Source: Spirosoma profusum (lineage in GTDB: Bacteria > Bacteroidota > Bacteroidia > Cytophagales > Spirosomataceae). From it: DNA of 64,000 nt. Position numbers and translations under genes: made by a program. Below the pieces are notes generated by a model. It made no database searches. It saw only the letters and a list, made by a program, of their open reading frames with translations, and had not been told where the DNA came from. The stretch spans positions 62,001 through 126,000 of the forward strand of contig NZ_JACWZY010000002.1 in assembly GCF_014699005.1 (NCBI RefSeq). The letters run 5' to 3'. Position 1 is the stretch's first letter. The number at the start of each line of letters is the position of its first letter. Shown here in pieces: positions 1 to 8,446 of this stretch.

Positions 1-981
1 AATGCATTAGGATGAGCAAAAAAGGCAACTGCGAATACATCAAAACCTACGACCCTTCTGGTTTACATTTTACAATTCACCGATGAGGTTAAAACCGGGA
101 AACGGCTCAACAACAAATCCCACCGGTACGTACCTCTGACGATCAAAGGCTTTTCCCGACTTATTAGTACGCTGGAGAAATTCAGCCGGGAAACGGGTCA
201 GCGGGTTGATTTTGCCGATATAACGATTGAGGTGTATCACCGATTGAAATCATGGATGACCGAACGAGGCTTGACGCTGAATTACGTGGGCACACTCCTC
301 TAATTATTAAAATTTATGCTCCGACAGTCCCACTCGTAAAGACTCCATACCAACACCGTTTTTCAACACCGGGATTTTATGTACCTGACCGAAGAGGTCG
401 ATATCGTTTACCTGACCAGTGACGAACTGGGCTAGCTGTATACACTTGACCTGACTGGCTAAGATCGGCTCGACTGTGTTCGGGATTTGTTTTTGATTGG
501 CTGCTACACCGGCCTACGGTTTTCAGACTTCTCCGAGCTTCATCCCGAAAACATTACCCATAACGGCCAGATATTGACCCATAAAACGCAAAAAACCGCT
601 GAGCGAGTTTCTATGCCTGTAAATCGGAACGTACTGGCTATTCTACGTAAATATGAAGGTATTCCTCCCCGGACGATTAGCAATCAGAAAATGAATGATT
701 ACCTGAAGGAAATCTGCAAACGAGCTGGTTTTACGGAACGTGTTGAGGTTGCCCGAACGAAAGGAGGTATGCGCCAAACCCGAGTTCTGGAGAAATGGGA
801 GTTGGTCACGACCCACACCGCCCGGCGCTCATTTGCAACGAATGCGTTCCTGGCCGGAGTGCCGCCCGTATCAATCATGAAGATAACCGGACACAAGTCG
901 GAATCTGTTTTCCTGAAGTACATTAAGGTTTCATCTGAGCAGAACACATTACTACTTCTAAGCCACACTCACTTTCAGTAA
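1..981 (+). pseudogene. Degenerate tyrosine recombinase (phage-type integrase)
   Basis: Reading frame 1 is recognisably an integrase along its whole visible length, so this is one decayed gene. An N-terminal SAM-like core-binding domain is visible at about 91-300 (KTGKRLNNKSHRYVPLTIKG, then FADITIEVY). The catalytic domain from 487 retains the usual residues: Arg in TGLRFSD, HTARR, GHKS and the Tyr in FLKYIK. In-frame stops lie at 13-15, 301-303, 337-339, 433-435 and 460-462, and no frameshift is needed to follow the homology. The only long open stretch (487-981, 164 aa) lacks the core-binding domain, so it is unlikely to be an active recombinase. The 5' end may lie before the window. This family mobilises genomic islands and transposons; this copy is probably the dead trace of one. 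Confidence 0.8.
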
Positions 982-1078
982 TTCCGTTATTTGACATCCT
1001 CCAGAAAAGCCTTCCAATATTAAGTAGAGAAAATCGGACAATTGTAATATCTTGAACAACCAGATAATTGTCATAAAT

Positions 1079-1290
1079 AAAACGAAGTTCACCGAAGCAC
1101 AAGCGGGTGGCAGGAGCCATCGTCTTTGCTCTTAAACAATCTGAAACTGGAGTGGCCTTGGCCGAAGTACGTCGCAAAATGGGCATCAGCGAGGCTACCT
1201 ATTACAATCGGAACCGCGACGGCGGACCGTAAAAAGACGGCGGATTGGGTGTTGCCGAGCTCCGACGATTACCTAATCCAGTAATCACTT
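1079..1290 (+). pseudogene. IS3-family transposase OrfA remnant
   Basis: The piece starts with KTKFTEAQ in one frame, the usual N-terminus of IS3-group OrfA. After an aberrant stretch around 1103-1118 it continues in another frame as IVFALKQSETGVALAEV, then KMGISEATYYN, the helix-turn-helix of this family, and after more damage GLGVAELRR. No OrfB (integrase core) follows. OrfA normally binds the IS ends and makes a fusion transposase with OrfB by frameshifting, so this remnant is inactive. It lies just behind the broken integrase, consistent with an old mobile-element insertion zone. Confidence 0.7.
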
Positions 1291-1918
1291 TATGAATCTT
1301 GGTTTGGTCAAAGCCGGGCGGGTGGTTTCCTCGGCTCATCGGGTCGGGTGGTTCCTCGACCTTTTTACTTTACAAGTGTTTTTATAAACTCAAGTAATGT
1401 TTGAATTTGAGACATTGATTATTGAGATAACAATTTGAGATAGCCCTAATATGATCTATCATAGTTATACCCAGAACTGATACCTGCCTTGAAAAATGGG
1501 CGTTTGGTGAACCTGCTTTGAACGCTACCACCCTTACTTGCTTCAGTTTTTTCTAGCCGCAACCCGTTTGTCTGGCTTCACCGAGTTTGACGGTGGGCAA
1601 GAAAAAAAACAACCTTTGTGGCCTCCAATGCCAAAGTTGAGACAGGATTGATAGAATTTGAGACGATTTTGATAGTCCAGTTGATGCTGCTCCACGAACT
1701 TTGGCCCACAAAACGCGATGTTGTCAATTTCCACAATCAATAAATTAGTGAGACTAGTTTTTGCTATATAAATAACTATTCATTCATTAAGCCTTTCTTG
1801 GGTGCAGGGAGGGCTACCGCCTACGGGCAGACTTAACATCAGACCAGGAACTCAAGCCCTGGTTGCCGGGGCTAGCCAATACCTGATTCTTTTTTTCGTT
1901 CAATCCATCTTCGTTTTT
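1291..1918. other. Gap without a supportable gene
   Basis: About 630 bp of AT-rich sequence between the IS3 remnant and the adhesin. The only open frame, 65 codons on the minus strand (1543-1740), shows no family motif I recognise and is probably chance. A short imperfect direct repeat (cgggtggtt-cctcg) occurs near 1318-1355. The promoter of the adhesin should lie near the 3' end, but I see no clear TAnnTTTG box. Confidence 0.5.
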
Positions 1919-3091
1919 ATGATCTCTTTTCTACCCTTCATTTCTCCTCATCAGCCGACAGCCTATGGTCGCTTCCAAAGCCTTTGGCTAGTCTGTCTAC
2001 TACTCAGCGGGCTGCTGCTTTCGGCCAACACCGGGGCCCAGTCCATTCGCTATGTACGGGCCGGCGCCAGCGGCACGGGCACTAGCTGGGACGACGCCAG
2101 TGGTGACCTGCAAGCCATGATTAACGAAACAGGCGTCCAGCAGGTCTGGGTAGCCCAGGGTACCTACAAGCCCGGACCAGCAGGCAACACCGATCGGGAT
2201 ATCAGCTTTTCGATGAAGAACGGGGTAGGTATCTACGGCGGCTTTGCCCCCACAGGCACGCCCAGCAGCTTAAGGGATCGTAATCCGGCTAATTTCACGA
2301 CCCTACTCAGTGGGGACATTGGCATTCAAAACGATAAGAGTGATAATAGCTACCACGTGATTAATAACCCCTCCGAACTGACCTATACAGCGGTGCTGGA
2401 TGGGTTTGTCATTACCGCTGGCAACGCCGATGGGGTTGATGCTAACCGAGGTAATGGGGGCGGGATGTACAGCTCTCGTAGCAGTCCGTTACTGACCAAT
2501 TGCTCGTTTGTGAGCAACTCAGCAACTAATGGCGGGGGAATGTATATCATATTTAGTGGTCAATTTGGCGAAGGTACTCTGCTCATCAACTGCTCGTTTG
2601 TAAACAATTTTGCCCGAACTAGGGGTGGAGGATTGTATAGCGAAGGTAATGGTCCTAGATTGCTCAACTGCTCACTGGGGTACAATGCGACGCAATTCGA
2701 GGACTCTGGCGCGGGGATATACTGCGCCTACAGCAATCCGGCACTGTACAACTGCGTCGTGTTTGGCAATGGCGGGACTAACACATTTGTAGCAGATCAT
2801 TTATATGTGAAGCCAACCGTCCTAACTTCTTTACTGGAGGCAGGGGTGACTAACTACCAAGATGATGGCGGTAACCTGACCACGTCCACTTCCCCCTTTG
2901 TCTCAAACACGGATCTGGGATTGAATGTGAATGCCTGTTCGCCGGCCCTCAACGGCGGCAATAACGGAGCCTACGCCTACCTCAACGGCCCCGCCACCGA
3001 CCTGGCGGGTAACCCTCGCCTGTTCAATAACGGCGTGATCGATCTGGGAGCCTATGAGTATCAGGGGCTACCGATAGGAGGTCTAACATGA
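1919..3091 (+). CDS. Beta-helix N-terminal part of a broken cell-surface adhesin
   Basis: I take the ATG at 1919 because it precedes a signal peptide (hydrophobic LWLVCLLLSGLLLS, then a cleavage-like ANTGAQS); the frame is also open further upstream to 1802. After the signal comes a region of the parallel beta-helix, polymorphic-outer-membrane type: YVRAGASGTGTSWDDA, GGGMYSSRSSPLLTNCSF, GGGMYIIFSG, GGGLYSEGN, ending with DLAGNPRLFNNGVIDLGAYEYQG. Such proteins are secreted and often act in adhesion or glycan contact. The frame stops at 3089-3091 just where Ig-like domains should follow; those continue in another frame from 3088. I therefore regard this as the first piece of one long gene running to 6727. 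Confidence 0.65.
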   Translation: MISFLPFISPHQPTAYGRFQSLWLVCLLLSGLLLSANTGAQSIRYVRAGASGTGTSWDDASGDLQAMINETGVQQVWVAQGTYKPGPAGNTDRDISFSMKNGVGIYGGFAPTGTPSSLRDRNPANFTTLLSGDIGIQNDKSDNSYHVINNPSELTYTAVLDGFVITAGNADGVDANRGNGGGMYSSRSSPLLTNCSFVSNSATNGGGMYIIFSGQFGEGTLLINCSFVNNFARTRGGGLYSEGNGPRLLNCSLGYNATQFEDSGAGIYCAYSNPALYNCVVFGNGGTNTFVADHLYVKPTVLTSLLEAGVTNYQDDGGNLTTSTSPFVSNTDLGLNVNACSPALNGGNNGAYAYLNGPATDLAGNPRLFNNGVIDLGAYEYQGLPIGGLT

Positions 3092-5722
3092 GTACGCTGA
3101 GCGCTACCACCAGCCTGACGGTCAATGCCCCGGCCAGTGCCACCATTGCCTATGCAGGCTCTCCCTTCCTGACTAGTAGTGTACCGGTCGATGTAAACCT
3201 GTCGGGTACTACTGGGGGCAGCTACACCGCCAGCCCATCGGGCCTGAGCCTCGATGCCAGCACCGGCCAAATTACCCCCGCCAACAGCAATCCGGGAACC
3301 TACACCGTGGCATACACGGTGGCCGCTAGTGGCGGATGCCCCCCCCTTTACCACCAGCACGACCCTGGACATGCAGGCCCCTCCACCCCCCAGCTTGACA
3401 GCCACCCCTGGCAGCAGTTGTCTGGGTAATCCCGTTCACTTTACCTATAAGGTAGCTAACATTAGCTTCGCTGGAGCAGGGAGCGTTACTTACCGATTAA
3501 CCAACGGCACCGACCAACTTATAGGCGCTGTAAACGTGCAAGCGGGCGATACCGAGCTCAGGATTGAGGCAGACTTGACTCCGACTGTGTTGGGATCACA
3601 GACCTTTACAATGTCAACTATAGTGTTTGGGATAGAATTTGCAGCCGCTTCGACCAGCCTGACGGTCAATGCCCCGCCCACGGCTGCGATCCTCACCCCA
3701 GCCAGCACAACCCTGACCTGTAGCAGCCCCAGTCTAGCCTTGACCGCAACCGGGGGAGATACCTACCGGTGGGAGGATAACTCCACCGATGCCCTCCGCA
3801 CTGTCACCACCTCTGGTACCTACTCGGTAACGGTTAGCTCAGCCAGTGGTTGCACCGCTACGGCCTCCCAGCTTATTGGCAGCAATACGGCAGCCCCCAC
3901 GGTCAGCATTCTGGCGCCCGCCAGCACTACGTTGAGTTGTAGTAGCCCCAGTCTCAGTCTAACTGCTATTGGTGGAGGCACGTATCGGTGGGAAGACAAC
4001 TCGGCCAGTGCCGTGCGAACGGTGAGCAGTTCGGGGACTTATTCCGTGACCGTGACCTCGGCCACTGGCTGCACGGCCACCGCGTCGCTTCAGGTGTTCC
4101 AGGACAATCTGACACCCACCCTGAGCATTTCGCCAGCGAGTGCTACGTTGAGTTGCGCTACGTCGTCGGTGAGTTTAAGTGCTGTGGGCAGTGGTACGTA
4201 TCGATGGAGCACGGGAGAAACCACCCCTGCGATCTCGGCCACGGCTGGGGCCCCTTATTCGCTCACGCTGACTGGGACAAACGGCTGCACAGCCACGGCC
4301 ACCGCTCAGGTGAGTCAGGATAACGCCCCGCCGACGGTGAGCATCACACCAGCCAGTGCTACGTTGAGTTGCGCTACGGCCTCAGTGAGTCTATCGGCGG
4401 TTGGTAGTGGCACGTATCGCTGGAGTACAGGGGCCACTACGTCTTCCATCAGTGCGACCCTGGCCACCATGTATTCGGTGACGCTGACAAGTGCGAACGG
4501 CTGCACGGCCACGGCTTCGGCGCAGGTCGTCCAGGATAACGCAGTGCCCACAGTAACGATCACCGCCACGCCTTCGCTGACTATCGGTCCCGGCCAGAGT
4601 GCAACCCTGACCGCTAGTGGGGCCACTACGTATGGGTGGAACAACGGAGCCAATACAAGCGTTATCGTGGTCAATACCGGTGGTACCTACTCGGTCACAG
4701 GCACCAGTGGAAACGGCTGTTCGGCTACGGCCTCGGTGGTGGTGAGCCAGACGGCTCCTTTTGCGATTGCCAGCGTGATCGCCAATACGTGTCAGCAGAT
4801 TAGCTACAATCGGTACGTGATCAGCTTTACACCCGTCTACGCCGGCACCAATGGCCAGCCCATCAGCTTCTCGGTCGTCAATGAGGTCTTCCCCACCACG
4901 GCTCCAGGGCCTTACACCCTCCAGCTCTATACCGATAACCCCACCATCACCCTCAAAGCCCAGCAGGGCGGCACACCCGGCGAGGTGACGTATGTCTATA
5001 ACTGGCTGGCGGCCTGTAGCTCGCCCCAACCCAACACGCCCCCCAGAGTGAATCAGCCCCTGACCGATCAGATCGCCCGAGTGGGTGAAGGCTTCGGCTA
5101 CACCCTGCCCCAGTTCACTTTCACCGATAACGAGTCCCCCCAAAGCCTGCTGCTCACCGTGAGTGGTTTGCCAGCCGGACTGAGTTTCACACCACCCTTC
5201 CAGATCGGAGGGGTAGCGGGCGTAACCGGCGTCAGCACCGTCACCGTAACGGCCACCGATCCCCAGGGGCTGAGCGTGAGTACCAGCTTCCGGCTGACGG
5301 TCGTCGAGCCTAACGCTACTAACACCCCACCCACGCTGGCCCATCCCATCCCGGCTCAGGTCGGTATTCAGGGACAACCCTTTACGCTGAACGTAGCTAA
5401 CACCTTCAGTGATGCCCAGACGCCTAATGCCCTCCTCCTAACGGCAAACGGATTGCCGGCTGGCTTGAATCTGGTGGGTACCCTTATCTCGGGTACGCCT
5501 TCGGTAACGGGCACCTCGACGGTTTCCCTGACGGCGCTCGATCCGGGTGGACTGAGTGCGACCACCAGCTTTGTGCTGACCATCCAGCCCGCATCGGTGA
5601 CAGCCAGTGGCCCCTTCGCCATCACAGGCGTGAGCCCGATTACCTGTACCCAAGTGGCCAACAATCGCTACGAGATCAGCTTTACGCCCCGCTACGCGGG
5701 CCTCAATGGGCAGGCAATCTAA
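3088..5722 (+). pseudogene. Middle part of adhesin: Ig-like repeats, two frame breaks
   Basis: Continues the adhesin from 3088. The frame used from 3088 fails in a run of eight C at 3339-3346; skipping one C restores the sense (SGGCPP then FTTSTTLDM), and this second frame stays open to 5722. It encodes an all-beta extracellular chain: Ig-like domains, five tandem repeats of about 70 residues (3676-4755), a module of about 85 residues with SVVNEVFPTTAPGPY, and two cadherin-like putative-Ig domains (LTVSGLPAGLSF, VTVTATDPQGLS). At 5722 the frame ends inside a second copy of the SVVNE module, which continues in the next frame. The gene is either decayed or, less likely, phase-variable. No catalytic domain is visible. 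Confidence 0.65.
3676..4755 (+). repeat. Five tandem Ig-like repeats, about 210 bp each
   Basis: Each unit has the pattern PT.SI.PAS.TLSC, SLSAVGSGTYRW, YSVT.TSA.GCTATAS, Q.N. Units 3 and 4 are nearly identical in DNA as well (both contain the block gctacgttgagttgcgctac), showing recent duplication. The two Cys per unit could form an intradomain disulfide. Length variation between strains is likely. Confidence 0.75.
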
Positions 5723-6041
5723 CTTCTGGGTAGTCAACGAGTTAGTGCCCACCACGGCACCGGGCCCCTATTCCCTGCAGCTCTACAATGACAACCCCAC
5801 GATTGTGCTCAAAGCGCGCCAGGAGGGCAGTCCAGGGGAGGCTAGTTTCACCTACAACTGGCTGGCGAGTTGTGGCACTCCACCCCAACCCAATACGGCT
5901 CCCCGGGTCAATATTCCGCTGACTGATCAGACGGCCCGGGTGGGTCAGGGGTTTGGCTACACCATCCCCCTGATCACCTTTACCGACAACGAGACGCCCC
6001 AAAGTCTGGTGCTCACGGTGAGTGGTTTACCAACTGCATGA
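5706..6041 (+). pseudogene. Adhesin piece in a third frame
   Basis: Continues the preceding module: NFWVVNELVPTTAPGPYSLQ, NWLASCGTPPQPN, RVGQGFGYTIPLITFTDNE, LTVSGLP. It matches the upstream repeat copy residue for residue but is read one base out of register with both its predecessor (ending 5722) and its successor (starting near 6030). The start codon at 5706 is probably not used; this is a frame-shifted stretch of the same coding region. Confidence 0.6.
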
Positions 6042-6727
6042 ACTTCAGTCCACCGGCTCAGATTGGGGGCGTACCGAGTGTAAGCGGGGTGAGTATAGTA
6101 ACCGTGACAGCCACTGACCCGGGCGGATTGTTTGTCAGCACCACCTTCTCGCTGAGTGTTCTGCCAGCCAACGCGTCCAGCGGTTTTGCCATCACCGGAG
6201 TGCAGACCATCAGTTGTGTCACGGTGAGTGGTGGTCGTCGTTGGGTCAGTTTCATCCCGCAGTACAGCGGCACCGATGGCAGTCCGGTGAGCTTCTCGGT
6301 GGTCAATGAGTTGTTGCCCACGACGGCGTCTGGCCCCTACAGTCTGACCTTGTACACGGATAACCCCACCCTGCGGCTCAGAGCCCAGCAGGGTGGTTCA
6401 CAGGCCAGTTATGACTATAACTGGTTAGGGGCTTGTAGTGCACCTGCTCGCCAAGGCATAGCTGAGCCTGGCACGGGATTACAAGTACGGGTGTTGGGCA
6501 ATCCCGTGCGGGGTTCACACGTGGAGGTCGAAGTCCGGGGTGTAACGGGTCAATCCCTGAGCGCCCAGTTAATAGATCTACAAGGGCATCGGCTAGGCGT
6601 TGAGCGGATCGAGCGAGCAGGAAATCCGGAGCGATTGAGCTTACCGATTGATGGGTGGGTGGGCGTGTTGTTGCTGGAGATACGCACAGCGACAGAACGT
6701 CAGGTAATCCGACTTGTTCAGCCATAG
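6038..6727 (+). pseudogene. C-terminal part of adhesin with T9SS sorting domain
   Basis: Begins inside a cadherin-like domain (NFSPPAQIGGVPSVSGVS), then a third copy of the ISFSVVNE module (FSVVNELLPTTASGPYSLT), and ends with about 80 residues of type-IX-secretion C-terminal signal: VRVLGNPVRGSHVEVEV, QLIDLQGHRLG, LLLEIRTATERQVIRLVQP. That tail is known to route proteins through the T9SS for release or lipid-linked anchoring at the cell surface. The intact tail shows the original product was a surface or secreted protein. A terminator hairpin follows 23 bp downstream. Confidence 0.7.
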
Positions 6728-6749
6728 TGCAAAACTGGTTTGTCCTCAC

Positions 6750-6779
6750 ATCAGCCAGATCAGGGATGGTCTGGCTGAT
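6750..6779 (+). terminator. Intrinsic terminator of the adhesin gene
   Basis: Perfect 10-bp stem ATCAGCCAGA / TCTGGCTGAT with a 10-nt loop, followed by tgtgctttt, 23 bp after the adhesin stop codon. Confidence 0.7.
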
Positions 6780-6811
6780 TGTGCTTTTGTAGATGGCCTT
6801 AAAATGCATCT

Positions 6812-7054
6812 TCAAAAATTCTCACAAATTCCTTCTTTCAATGTACACTCATAACGAGTTTGCAAATGGATGGGATAAAAACAGTAGGCGATCAATCCCA
6901 ATAAGATGTGCGAAAGTGCATTATAAGGGTTGCGATGACGAGTGTGATCAATATCAAACACACTCATCAACAAGTCATTGGCCGACTCGATCAAGGCTTG
7001 CTTGCGTAACCTGAGCTTGTGACTCAACGGGTGCTCCGCTTGATCAGCGAACGA
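6812..7054 (-). pseudogene. IS982-family transposase C-terminal fragment
   Basis: The minus strand reads HPLSHKLRLRKQALIES, then ANDLLMSVFDIDHTRHRNP and LLGLIAYCFYPIHLQTRYE. This matches the conserved C-terminal end of IS982-family DDE transposases, including the catalytic Glu in LIES and the IDHTRHR block. The frame has a TAG at 7055-7057, and no N-terminal two thirds or terminal inverted repeats are present. It is therefore a remnant. The 71-codon open frame starting with TTG at 7027 is part of it and not a separate gene. It marks the border between the degenerate first 7 kb and the lanthipeptide locus. Confidence 0.8.
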
Positions 7055-7103
7055 CTATAAAACCGGCTGGCTGGCCCGAATAGCCTTCATTTGACGTAGC
7101 ACA

Positions 7104-8375
7104 CTATTCGGTCAATAGTGCCGTTGTTTTGCGAAATTTGCGGAATAGATGGCCGTAGATTGTTCGTTCATCAGTAATTATATCGGCTTTCCCACTCAGA
7201 CCAATACGTAACAGTTTTTCCAACTGACTGGCGTTGGTTAGCCGAATCTGTACGTTAAATAAACCTTTCTCATCCGGTGTCAATGATACGTTGCTAACTT
7301 CGCCGTAGGCAGGACCCCATTCATAGACCGGAAACGCATCGACTTTGAAAACCGCCGACTGCCCCACCTGGATTTTGCCAATCTGACCGGAAGTCACCTG
7401 CGTATGAGCGTATAGTGGCGCTTCCTCGTAAATCAGTTTGAGCAGGGTTGTGCTGGCGGCTACTTCTTTTTCACCCTCGAACACAAATGATACAATGCTG
7501 TTTCGATTTGCTTTAAGAACTAAATGATTATTCTTCGTCAGTTCGAAATTGCCGTAAATCCCCCTGATTTTCTGTTGGGCGGCCTCTTTTGCTGTTTTTA
7601 GCCGGTTGCCTTCCAGTTGTAGATCCGTACTATTTTTCGCCAGTTGCTTTTCCTGAGCTTTGATGTCCAGCTCCAGCGAGATGATCTGGCGATTGAGCGT
7701 ACCTATATTATCGAGGTACGTTTGATACGCTACGTCGTAGGCGCTTTTCGCCCGAAGTTGGTTGGCTTCGCTCTGATTCAGGTCGTTTTTACTAATGTCG
7801 CCTGACTTATAAAGTCCCTGATTTGCTACGTGAATGCGTGCCGCTTCTTTGCTTTCGTACGTCAATTTGGTCGATTCAGAAGCCCACTTCTGCTCCAGAA
7901 CGCCCTTTTGCTCATTTTTCAGGCGGATTTCTTCCCGATTTCGCTCAATCGTTACGTTAATAATTCCCTGTTCGCTGGCCGCTGATTTAGTGCGATACTG
8001 CTGAAAGCCCGCGATGTTCATGTGTGCCGACGCCAGTTCGTGCGTGAGGGCCGCAATGTCGGGGGCACTGAGTTCGAGCAATACGTCACCAGCTTCGACG
8101 TGCTGGCCATTTTTAACGTACTGTCGCTCTATATAAACTGCCGAAGGAAAGCGATAAATATCCTCCGCCCGTTCGGATTTAAAGACAAACGATACCGGAA
8201 TCGTATCGGGTAATACGATAACGTAGCCTAACGTAAGTCCGACGGCTACCAAAAGTACCGTCCACCAGCCCAGCCGACGTAACGCAGAAAGTCGCAAATC
8301 GGCAATGGGCGCATCATCAATGTGATAGAGATCGGTATACTGAACTTCCTGAAGATCGTGAAGAGTCGTGTTCAT
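7104..8375 (-). CDS. HlyD-family periplasmic adaptor of the lanthipeptide exporter
   Basis: A 423-residue membrane-fusion protein. It has a short cytoplasmic N-terminus and one membrane segment at about residues 34-53 (WWTVLLVAVGLTLGYVIVLP). A biotinyl-lipoyl half (VYIERQYVKNGQHVEAGDVL) follows, then long coiled-coil hairpins (about 115-260), the second lipoyl half (LVLKANRNSIVSFVFEGEKEV) and a beta-barrel domain. Such adaptors bridge an inner-membrane ABC exporter to a TolC-like outer-membrane channel. It is the last gene of the lan run, 71 bp after the C39 transporter, so it most likely exports the lanthipeptides. No TolC homologue is in the window; a housekeeping one would have to serve. 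Confidence 0.85.
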   Translation of the reverse strand: MNTTLHDLQEVQYTDLYHIDDAPIADLRLSALRRLGWWTVLLVAVGLTLGYVIVLPDTIPVSFVFKSERAEDIYRFPSAVYIERQYVKNGQHVEAGDVLLELSAPDIAALTHELASAHMNIAGFQQYRTKSAASEQGIINVTIERNREEIRLKNEQKGVLEQKWASESTKLTYESKEAARIHVANQGLYKSGDISKNDLNQSEANQLRAKSAYDVAYQTYLDNIGTLNRQIISLELDIKAQEKQLAKNSTDLQLEGNRLKTAKEAAQQKIRGIYGNFELTKNNHLVLKANRNSIVSFVFEGEKEVAASTTLLKLIYEEAPLYAHTQVTSGQIGKIQVGQSAVFKVDAFPVYEWGPAYGEVSNVSLTPDEKGLFNVQIRLTNASQLEKLLRIGLSGKADIITDERTIYGHLFRKFRKTTALLTE

Positions 8376-8446
8376 AATATATATGATGTATGATATATAA
8401 TGTATTGCTGACGCCGGATGGACATATATCCTATATCATACAAAGT

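Noticed and set aside
1543..1740. 65-codon minus-strand open frame
   Set aside because: No family resemblance, no neighbour in the same operon, and placed in a degenerate region.
3076..3090. A strong AGGAGGT with spacing to ATG at 3088 as a true start for a separate gene
   Set aside because: Bacteroidetes rarely rely on such sites, and the preceding and following protein chains form one beta-helix plus Ig-like product; treated as a frame break.
3676..4755. Regularly spaced repeats that could look like a CRISPR array
   Set aside because: The repeats are coding, about 210 bp long and continuous with an Ig-like reading frame; there are no short repeats with unique spacers.
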